Shown: positions 8,815 to 15,711 of the stretch, one piece after another
How the letters are laid out: each line of letters opens with the position of its first letter
How positions within the stretch are numbered: the first letter of the stretch is position 1
Source of the DNA: Aeoliella mucimassa
Lineage (GTDB): Bacteria; Planctomycetota; Planctomycetia; Pirellulales; Lacipirellulaceae
Length of the DNA stretch: 64,000 nucleotides
Assembly (NCBI RefSeq): GCF_007748035.1
Contig: NZ_CP036278.1
Location: forward strand, 3,348,001 to 3,412,000
Direction: 5' to 3'
Made by a program: the position numbers and the translations under genes
Notes under the pieces: generated by a model
The model's input: only the letters and a program-made list of their open reading frames with translations
Databases searched by the model: none
Told to the model about the DNA's origin: nothing

Positions 8815-8938
8815 GATAGCAGATGCCAAAGGAACTACACTCTGAAGGCTGCGGGTTCGAATCCCGCCGATCAGCTCACCGCTGGTCGTAGCTCAACGGA
8901 TAGAGCACCAGAACGTTTCTTAACCACTTGCTGCTATC
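8815..8938 (+). ncRNA. YrlA-type Y RNA 2: second permuted tRNA-like RNA
   Basis: T stem GCGGG/CCCGC encloses TTCGAAT (8851-8867). Acceptor strand CGATCAGC (8868-8875) pairs with GCTGGTCG (8881-8888, one G-U) across a 5-nt loop TCACC. The D arm is GCTC-AACGGATA-GAGC (8891-8906). TCTG (8841-8844) pairs with CAGA (8909-8912), a remnant of an anticodon stem. The closing stem is AAGGAAC (8829-8835) with GTTTCTT (8915-8921), then GATAGCAG (8815-8822) with CTGCTATC (8931-8938). The block ATGCC-N3-GGAACTACA and the block ACGTTTC are shared with RNA 1, while the outer stems differ in sequence but keep pairing, which is covariation. The 3' end lies 29 nt before the rtcB start codon. Confidence 0.87.
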
Positions 8939-8967
8939 ATGTCTTGCCAGAAGAGACAGAGGCTCCG

Positions 8968-10464
8968 ATGACGACAACCACTCAATCAAAATACCAGATT
9001 CTTCCTCGCGGAGAAGCGACTGCGATCCTGCCTACCGGGTCCAAGCACAGCCCGATCACCGTGATCGGCACCGAGCCAATCCGCTCGTCGTTTGATGAGC
9101 TCTGCTTGCAGCAGGCGATCAATTCTCGCACCGCGCCTGGCGTGACCAACTTGGTACTTAATCCCGATGCTCACGGTGGATACGGGGCACCTGTGGGGTG
9201 CGTGCTAGTATCGCCAACCCACGTGTACCCGGGCCCGGTCGGTGTGGATATCAAGTGCTCAATGAGCTTGCTCCAAACGAGCCTGCCAGCCGACGCAGTG
9301 ATCGATAAGCAAACGCGACGGGCGTTGATCGATGCGATCTGCGAACGCACCCCAACCGGTGCTGGTAAGGGACAACGGAACGCTCCCAAGTCGCGCCATG
9401 TGGAAGAAGCTCTCGGAAAGCGAGTGCTGACCGAAGGAGCCTCGCCTGGGGTTTGTCGCGAGCTCGGTATCCCTGTGGAGTGGGCAAGTCGCTGCGAAGA
9501 CTCTTTCCATGTAGGGCACGACGACTCGACCGGTGCGCTCGCATTGCGACTAGAGAAGTTGCTTCCCCATATCTATCAGTTCGATGCGAAGATCTCGCAA
9601 CTCGGCTCGTACGGCGGGGGTAACCACTTTGGAGAATGTGAAGCCGTTGAGGTCGGCGACGACCAACGGTCGCGCGACATCGCGAAGACCTTTGGTTTGA
9701 TCGACGGTGGCATCGCCTTCCTGTCGCATTGCGGTTCGCGAGGCATTGGGCATTCGCTAGCCACGGGCCAATTCAAGTCGCTCCAAGCCAAGTTCGAGCA
9801 GTGGGATATCCCGCTCCCGGGAAAGGATCGCGAATTGGTTTACGCCCCGCTCGGCACGCCTGAAGCCAATGCTTACCTCGACGACATGGCTTTGGGCGCC
9901 AACTTTGCGACGGTCAATCACTTGCTGATCAATGCGCTAGTGCTGGAAGCCTTTCAGGAAGTGTTGCCTGGGACTACTGGCGAGCTGGTGTATTTCATTA
10001 GCCATAACATTGCTCGCAAGGAGATTGTCGATAACCGCCCTGCGTGGGTGCATCGCAAAGGGGCGACGCGCGCGTATCCTGCAGGGCACTTCGCGCTCAA
10101 GGGGACTCCATTTGCCGAAACGGGACATCCCATCTTGCTACCGGGCAATCCGCAAGCAGGGTCGGCGGTGATGGTTGCCGAGGCAGGCGCAGAAGCAAGT
10201 TGCTACAGTGTGAACCACGGAGCAGGACGTCAACTCGGACGCAAGGCAGCCAAGCGCGAACTTGACCAGCGGCAAGTCGATCAATCGTTTGCCGATGCCG
10301 ACATCTTGTCGAATTGCCGTCAATACCCAATCGACGAAGCCCCTGCGGCTTACAAGGACTTCGACGAAGTGTTGCGATCGGTCAAATCGGCTGGGCTGGC
10401 AAGCGAAGTCGCGCGATTGAAGGCTCGATTCGTGATCAAGGATGGCGACAAAGCCGACGATTAA
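8968..10464 (+). CDS. rtcB: RtcB, RNA-splicing ligase (3'-phosphate/2',3'-cyclic phosphate to 5'-OH)
   Basis: The 498-residue protein is a Mn2+/GTP-dependent RNA ligase. Signatures seen are NPDAHGGYGAPVGCV near residue 70, GVDIKCSM, QLGSYGGGNHF and the guanylated histidine H417 in VNHGAGRQLG. All metal-binding motifs are present, so it should be active. The ATG at 8968 follows AGAGACAGAGG and is preferred over an in-frame ATG eight codons upstream, which lies in a poor context next to Y RNA 2. It works with RtcA on broken RNAs; Y RNA-tethered Rsr may deliver substrates. No archease gene is present in the window. A long hairpin separates it from rtcA. Confidence 0.96.
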   Translation: MTTTTQSKYQILPRGEATAILPTGSKHSPITVIGTEPIRSSFDELCLQQAINSRTAPGVTNLVLNPDAHGGYGAPVGCVLVSPTHVYPGPVGVDIKCSMSLLQTSLPADAVIDKQTRRALIDAICERTPTGAGKGQRNAPKSRHVEEALGKRVLTEGASPGVCRELGIPVEWASRCEDSFHVGHDDSTGALALRLEKLLPHIYQFDAKISQLGSYGGGNHFGECEAVEVGDDQRSRDIAKTFGLIDGGIAFLSHCGSRGIGHSLATGQFKSLQAKFEQWDIPLPGKDRELVYAPLGTPEANAYLDDMALGANFATVNHLLINALVLEAFQEVLPGTTGELVYFISHNIARKEIVDNRPAWVHRKGATRAYPAGHFALKGTPFAETGHPILLPGNPQAGSAVMVAEAGAEASCYSVNHGAGRQLGRKAAKRELDQRQVDQSFADADILSNCRQYPIDEAPAAYKDFDEVLRSVKSAGLASEVARLKARFVIKDGDKADD

Positions 10465-10472
10465 CTTGGACT

Positions 10473-10512
10473 CTTTGAACTCCCAGCAGCAGATACTGCA
10501 GGGAGTTCAAAG
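10473..10512 (+). other. Perfect 12-bp intercistronic hairpin between rtcB and rtcA
   Basis: CTTTGAACTCCC (10473-10484) pairs perfectly with GGGAGTTCAAAG (10501-10512); inside the 16-nt loop GCAG pairs with CTGC. It is not followed by a T-run, so it is unlikely to terminate transcription alone. It may stabilise the upstream mRNA or mark a cleavage point that separates rtcB and rtcA. Confidence 0.7.
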
Positions 10513-10557
10513 TAGGTGCATGAAGCATCGCTGGCTAACAACAAGGAGAAACACACA

Positions 10558-11598
10558 TTGCCAAATACAGCGATTGATATCGATGGATCGCAAGGCGAGG
10601 GAGGAGGTCAGATACTCCGCTCGTCGCTTACGCTATCGATCGTAACAGGGCGGCCCGTGCATCTGACGAACATTCGCGCGGGCCGCGACAAGCCGGGACT
10701 CATGCGCCAGCATTTGACTGCGGTGCGGGCGGCTGCCGAAGTTGCTCAAGCAACTGTCGATGGAGACGACATCAAGTCGCAAACGCTGCACTTTGCTCCA
10801 ACCGCCATCGCGTCGGGACAGTACCACTTTGCCATCGGCACTGCCGGAAGCGGTACGCTTGTATTGCAGACCGTGTTGCCAGCCTTGCTACTCGCCAAAG
10901 GCGATTCCGAAATCATTATCGAAGGGGGCACCCACAACCAGTGGGCCCCGCCTTTCGACTTTCTGCAGCAAGCTTACTTCCCACTGCTACGACGAATGGG
11001 AGCGGATATTTCAGTTGCTTTTCAGCGTTACGGATTCTATCCAGCCGGTGGCGGGCGATTCGAGGTCTCTATCGTGCCGCCAGCTGAACAGTTGCAAGGG
11101 CTAACACTTCTTGATCGCGGTGAAGTGCATCATCGGGCGGTCACTGCGGTGATCGCGAACTTGTCGCGAAGTATCGCCCAACGCGAACTTCAAGCAGCGG
11201 CCGAAAAACTCAACTGGCCGGGTGATTGCTATCATCTTAGCGAGGTCCGTGCTGCTGGCCCTGGCAACATTGTGATCATTGAACTGCACTGCGAGCATGT
11301 TCGCGAGGTCTTTACCGGCTTCGGACGGATCGGCGCCAAAGCCGAAGGAGTCGCTTTAGAAGCGGTAAGCGCATTGCGCGATTACCAAGCGGCTGACGTT
11401 CCGGTGGGCCCCTACTTGGCGGACCAGTTGATACTGCCGCTTAGCCTGGCGGCCTGGCAATCTGGTACCCAGAGTCAATTTCGCACAATGGCTTTAACCC
11501 GGCACTCGACCACTCACATTGATATCGTGCGACGCTTCCTAGAGATTCCTATCGATGTTGACCAGCAGGAATCTGCTATGACAGTTACCATTGGTTGA
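10558..11598 (+). CDS. rtcA: RtcA, RNA 3'-terminal phosphate cyclase
   Basis: The 346-residue product converts RNA 3'-phosphates to 2',3'-cyclic phosphates with ATP, feeding the RtcB pathway. It opens with the family signature IDGSQGEGGGQILRSSLTL and ends with the adenylated histidine motif RHSTTHIDIV (H316 by the chosen start). The insert domain region near residues 150-260 is complete. I choose a TTG start at 10558 because AAGGAG (10543-10548) sits 9 nt before it and the protein then begins MPNTAIDIDGS; the ATG at 10516 has no comparable site. It is the last gene of the sigma-54 operon and converges with the FecR-like gene after 34 bp. Confidence 0.93.
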   Translation: MPNTAIDIDGSQGEGGGQILRSSLTLSIVTGRPVHLTNIRAGRDKPGLMRQHLTAVRAAAEVAQATVDGDDIKSQTLHFAPTAIASGQYHFAIGTAGSGTLVLQTVLPALLLAKGDSEIIIEGGTHNQWAPPFDFLQQAYFPLLRRMGADISVAFQRYGFYPAGGGRFEVSIVPPAEQLQGLTLLDRGEVHHRAVTAVIANLSRSIAQRELQAAAEKLNWPGDCYHLSEVRAAGPGNIVIIELHCEHVREVFTGFGRIGAKAEGVALEAVSALRDYQAADVPVGPYLADQLILPLSLAAWQSGTQSQFRTMALTRHSTTHIDIVRRFLEIPIDVDQQESAMTVTIG

Positions 11599-11632
11599 TT
11601 CGGGACATGCAGCTAACTACCGACAGCTTATC

Positions 11633-14365
11633 TCAGTGCGACTGGCGAAGTCCGCTTACATGCTGATTGATTTTAACTAATGATTCAAGCGTTTGTGCGA
11701 GCACAAACTCGTCGTAGGTACACGTATCGGAACTTTTCCCACTCGAAGACTCAAGGCGCAAACGATCGAACTTCAGATTCGGAATTGCCTGCACCAACAA
11801 GGGTGGCGTACTGGAAAGCTCTTCTAACTCGGTATCCAACCATACCGAAACCACCGCCGCACTATCGTCGCCAAACGCCATTCGCACGGTCCAGAAATGC
11901 GATTGATTATCGATCGCAAGCGGCTGAACACCAACAAAAGCGCGATCGGTATCGAACAAATACATAGCCTCGTTACCTGGCGGGTATAGACGCACCCCCA
12001 AACCCGAAGCCCCGGAAGGTTGCCCAAAGAACACAGGCTCTTCGTCGTTTCGCTTGTCGCCATACATAAGCGACACCCCAGTCCAATCAAAACGCTGATC
12101 ACTACTGAGCGACATTTGCGACCACCACGACATCCACACCTCTGAATCATCTTTACCAACGTCCCCAGAGCTATTCAATAAGCCCGCCCTTGCAAGCCGT
12201 GAACGCTCCGACACGTCCAGGTTCATGAAAACGGTTGTATTCTGCCCAATCACAAGCGACTCCGAAGCTCGTTGCGATCGCTTTATCGGCAGTAAGTCGC
12301 TCCCAAACCGGAGCGGCGATATTGCTCTAGGCGTTTCGAAACCAACTGCATAGGCTTCGCCATAAGACTCAGCATGAAATCCTTGGTAAGCCAACAACCC
12401 TTCTATTCTCAATAGCTCATAGAACGCAACCTTATCGGCGGCTTCCGCCGACCCGTGCTGCTGCTCCACACGCAACGCAACTTCGTCGGGACGGATAAAC
12501 TCTCGGTCGTGCATTTGCAAATCAACGGTTTTTGGCAGTTGCCCACCTTGCTCGACTACTGCTTGATAATCAGCTTCCATCTCAATGGGGGAGATCTTCG
12601 GATCAGCCAAATCGAAAGGTTGCGAACTTAATTCAATCGCACCTTCGTAAACCGCGACGCTGGTTGTCTGCAGATCACCTACCGACACCCCAAACTCGGT
12701 GCCAGTGTCCAACACGCGTGCAGTGGGGGTCTCAACAATGAGTGCATTGGCTTGCCCACTGTTGAGTCCGACTAACTTGCCATGCTTGAGGTCTACTACC
12801 CCTTGATCATCCAGGTAAAGCGACACCGGCGCCTCGAGCACCCATTCGCTACCCGAAGGGGTAATCAATTCCACAATTCCCTCGGTTAGCTCGATCGGTT
12901 CGTTTGCATACACCGAATTGCCAACGCTGTAGTCAGTATCGCTCCGCCCGACGACTCCCAGCGACGTCTTCACCGTGGCTACAGCAATGCGGACGGGAAC
13001 CTCAGGGAAAGAAGTTGCCTCGCGAATATCAGCCCCGGTAAGTGGATTGCTCGGAACCTCTCGCTCCTGCTGTGCTAGTACAGGAGTATCTGGAGAAACC
13101 GCATTGTCTCTCTGCAGCATGAGATATCCCATGCTGGCGGCAATAAGCACGGCAGCTGCAATTGCCATGCCCCAAGCAGTAGCGAATCTTGAGCGCCTAG
13201 GGGCATGCGCGACCGAAGGCTCCGATGGAACACTTGGCGAAGTCTCTTCGAGATACAACACCATGTCTGTGAGTACATGATGAAACGCCTCGTCGCGACG
13301 AGTGCTAGAATCTTCCAGCAACACGTTCAGCGAAAGTCGCCGATAGAGCGCTTCATGGGCTACCGCCATGGCGAGCAAGCAACGGCCATTTTCCTCGCCT
13401 TCGGAACACCAGCTATCCAGATCCTGCAGAAACTGAGCAGATGCAGATTGGCGACGTCCACCCTCAGGTTGCAATCCGAAACTCTCGGAAGCATCCACAA
13501 AGCCATAGAACAGGTTGAAACCTTGCATGACTGTCGGGCTGGCGTGTTGTTTGACTGAGGTTGCACATGCATTCCACAGTTTCAACCGACATTCAGCAAG
13601 CTGCGATAGCACCTTCTTTAGAGGCAAACTCAACAATCGCGAAATCTCTCCAGGAGACAATTCCAGCAGATACCTCATGCACAGCACACGCAGTGCACTA
13701 GCAGGTACATGTCGCGGAACAAAGTCTTCAACGGATTCGTAAAGTGCTACGACATCGACTGCCTCACATTCACGCAGAGATCGTTTGAGAATCGCTTCGA
13801 ACTGCTGAACGCTACGATCACGCTCGGCATCTACTCCCTGCCATACAGCAAACTGTTCAACAGCGAGATTCAATGCCAAGCTACAAAAGCGATCGGGGGA
13901 GTACTCCGTTAATGGCTCATCCATCAAACCAGAACACACGGAATCAACGGCAGCCTCTGCGTCGCTCGGCAGGCGGAGCCCCATGAACAAGCAAGCACGC
14001 AGTGCGATATACACCTGCAACCACAGTTGTGCATGTAGTTCGCTGTGCTCGACTAGCTCGAACACCTGGTAGAAACTTACGTCTTCGCGTATTCCTAGCT
14101 CGCGAATAACAATGGATGCAGCAGGAATGGTGGATCCATTCACATCATGGGCCAAAGCTGGTGCAATATGCGATTGCGACGAGTATCGCCATCTCAGTTC
14201 CGAATCGATTTGCGTTAGCTCAATAAAATACTGGCGTGCATCCCTATTGTTGAGCAACAATTCGCTCAGCTTGTGTTTCGCTTCGCCATGAAGCGTTCCT
14301 AGCTGCCAGGCTTCAACCAGCCGCGGCAATTCGGGCATCGTATGAAATATCTCGTCGGGAGACAT
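11633..14365 (-). CDS. Very large FecR-type transmembrane protein with sigma-region-4-like segment
   Basis: The 910-residue protein begins with the planctomycete FecR-like cytoplasmic opening (LVEAWQLGTLHGEAKHKLSEL, then DARQYFIELTQIDSELRWRY). Unusually about 330 further cytoplasmic residues follow, including a sigma-70 region-4-like stretch (ALRVLCMRYLLELSPGEI, about 224-241, then SRLLSLPLKKVLSQLAECRL). A second anti-sigma-like region follows at about 305-375, one membrane helix at about 397-416, a periplasmic FecR domain at about 450-590 (PTARVLDTGTEFGVSV) and a C-terminal region that may be LamG-like. It lies 28 bp downstream of the ECF sigma gene, so it probably senses an envelope signal and holds that sigma factor. 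The target regulon is unknown. The sigma-like part could be a relic of a gene fusion. Confidence 0.75.
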   Translation of the reverse strand: MSPDEIFHTMPELPRLVEAWQLGTLHGEAKHKLSELLLNNRDARQYFIELTQIDSELRWRYSSQSHIAPALAHDVNGSTIPAASIVIRELGIREDVSFYQVFELVEHSELHAQLWLQVYIALRACLFMGLRLPSDAEAAVDSVCSGLMDEPLTEYSPDRFCSLALNLAVEQFAVWQGVDAERDRSVQQFEAILKRSLRECEAVDVVALYESVEDFVPRHVPASALRVLCMRYLLELSPGEISRLLSLPLKKVLSQLAECRLKLWNACATSVKQHASPTVMQGFNLFYGFVDASESFGLQPEGGRRQSASAQFLQDLDSWCSEGEENGRCLLAMAVAHEALYRRLSLNVLLEDSSTRRDEAFHHVLTDMVLYLEETSPSVPSEPSVAHAPRRSRFATAWGMAIAAAVLIAASMGYLMLQRDNAVSPDTPVLAQQEREVPSNPLTGADIREATSFPEVPVRIAVATVKTSLGVVGRSDTDYSVGNSVYANEPIELTEGIVELITPSGSEWVLEAPVSLYLDDQGVVDLKHGKLVGLNSGQANALIVETPTARVLDTGTEFGVSVGDLQTTSVAVYEGAIELSSQPFDLADPKISPIEMEADYQAVVEQGGQLPKTVDLQMHDREFIRPDEVALRVEQQHGSAEAADKVAFYELLRIEGLLAYQGFHAESYGEAYAVGFETPRAISPLRFGSDLLPIKRSQRASESLVIGQNTTVFMNLDVSERSRLARAGLLNSSGDVGKDDSEVWMSWWSQMSLSSDQRFDWTGVSLMYGDKRNDEEPVFFGQPSGASGLGVRLYPPGNEAMYLFDTDRAFVGVQPLAIDNQSHFWTVRMAFGDDSAAVVSVWLDTELEELSSTPPLLVQAIPNLKFDRLRLESSSGKSSDTCTYDEFVLAQTLESLVKINQHVSGLRQSH

Positions 14366-14393
14366 AGAGACACTTTCTTAAGTAGTGCGATGG

Positions 14394-14939
14394 CTAAGCA
14401 ACTTGCCATTCGCGCAACTTGGCGGAAATACAACGGTGCAGCAAATGTCTTACGCGCACCATCGTTCGTTGGATTGTACGCGATGAGCTACCTAACTGCT
14501 GCGAGAGATCACTCAACGACGAGTTATCCTGATAGCGCAACTCTACCACCTTGCGATCTGCACCGGGTAGCTTCTCGATACACAAATCGAGTGCTTCGCG
14601 ACGGAATTCAAACAACTTGGTATCTTCCATCATCTGTTCTGCTAACAGATCGAGCACTTCGTCGTTGAACCACAGTTTGTCCGACGCTGCCTTGCGACGA
14701 TGACGTAGCACCTGGATATGGGCAACACCACATGCCCAGGGGAAGAAATCACGGCTACTATCGTACTGGTCTCGCTTCTCCCACAAAGCAAGACTGGTCT
14801 CTTGTAGAATGTCGTCGGCATCCGCGTACGTCGGAACGAGCGACTTAATGAACGCATGCAAATACCGCTGATGCTTAGCCATCGCTTGGATGAACACCGC
14901 CTCAGGAGTCGGATCGCTTGGTGAACGACTGTTTGCCAT
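14394..14939 (-). CDS. ECF-type RNA polymerase sigma factor (planctomycete family)
   Basis: The 181-residue protein has region 2 at about 25-90 (YADADDILQETSLALWEKR, WACGVAHIQVLRHRRK) and region 4 at about 120-170 (LCIEKLPGADRKVVELRYQ, SLSDLSQQLGSSSRTIQRTM). It belongs to the group typical of Rhodopirellula relatives. It forms a two-gene unit with the FecR-like protein. The ATG start gives the usual MANSRSPSDPTPEAVF opening. Possible targets include the divergently transcribed secreted proteins from 15712 onward, but no shared promoter motif was established. Confidence 0.9.
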   Translation of the reverse strand: MANSRSPSDPTPEAVFIQAMAKHQRYLHAFIKSLVPTYADADDILQETSLALWEKRDQYDSSRDFFPWACGVAHIQVLRHRRKAASDKLWFNDEVLDLLAEQMMEDTKLFEFRREALDLCIEKLPGADRKVVELRYQDNSSLSDLSQQLGSSSRTIQRTMVRVRHLLHRCISAKLREWQVA

Positions 14940-15711
14940 TTACTCGATGTTCCTGTCGGCCGGAAGAAGCCAAGATGGCGCATCACTTGTGCGCCGGACA
15001 CTTTGGTGTAGCACTAGATGAGTTTCCTACACCCCGCTGCTCTTATCATAGTGGTCGGGTGCTGCGCGTCCAGGCGGATTTCTGGATGGTTTTGCGAGTG
15101 CGTTTTGCCTCTGTTCCATCGCAAAGTACGACCACAATGTCTTCAATGGACAACCAGCTGACAGACCATAAGGACAACAATACTTGGAGTGCGCACTCCC
15201 TACCTGGCCCCCTTCCGCGGGGACCGGCATCAGCCCATATCACCTCAAAAAACGAGAGAAAATCAAAGAAGAATAAAAAATCGTCGGTTTTAAGGATTTT
15301 CCATGTCGCATCTCCAGGATGAGTTGCGGAGAATTGATAGCAGGCTTTTCTTCTGCCAGGGCATGGGCCCAGGCAGACTGAGACCTCTTTTCGAGTAAAT
15401 GACCACTCAATACAGGCGTATGTGGTGCATTCATTTGCCGTTGATTCAACGAATGCCCTTGGCTTGTTAGAGTGTGTCGAACACATGTGAGTTGGACCAC
15501 TAAGGCGGTCTTTTCACCAACGGAGTTTCGTGTCTGGTTTTTCGCATAGATCATTCGTAGACGGTTTCCTCTTTTCAGTATTTCAGCTGCCCAAGGTATT
15601 GATCGGTGCTTTCCTGCCCCGCCTTGGTGATGCGCTGGTAGGTCGAAAAGATGGCACACTTCTCTGCGGCCGATCTGAATTCAAACACGCATTACAACCA
15701 GGAGTTTTCTG
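14940..15711. other. Long intergenic region between the sigma gene and the PEP-CTERM cluster
   Basis: I find no credible gene here; the small open frames lack family resemblance, good start sites and codon bias. An A-rich tract lies at about 15246-15285. The stretch probably holds the divergent promoters and a long leader for the gene at 15712, whose ribosome site CCAGGAG is at 15699-15705. Confidence 0.5.

Noticed and set aside
8660-8910. Conventional or split tRNA genes
   Set aside because: T-arm and D-arm consensus stand out, but the halves are in reverse order, lack an anticodon loop and close on a shared Y RNA-type stem. Neither a normal tRNA nor a decayed tRNA explains the covarying outer stems.
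10473-10512. Intrinsic terminator between rtcB and rtcA
   Set aside because: The hairpin is strong, but no T-run follows and rtcA has its own ribosome site without a visible promoter, so the genes are more likely co-transcribed.
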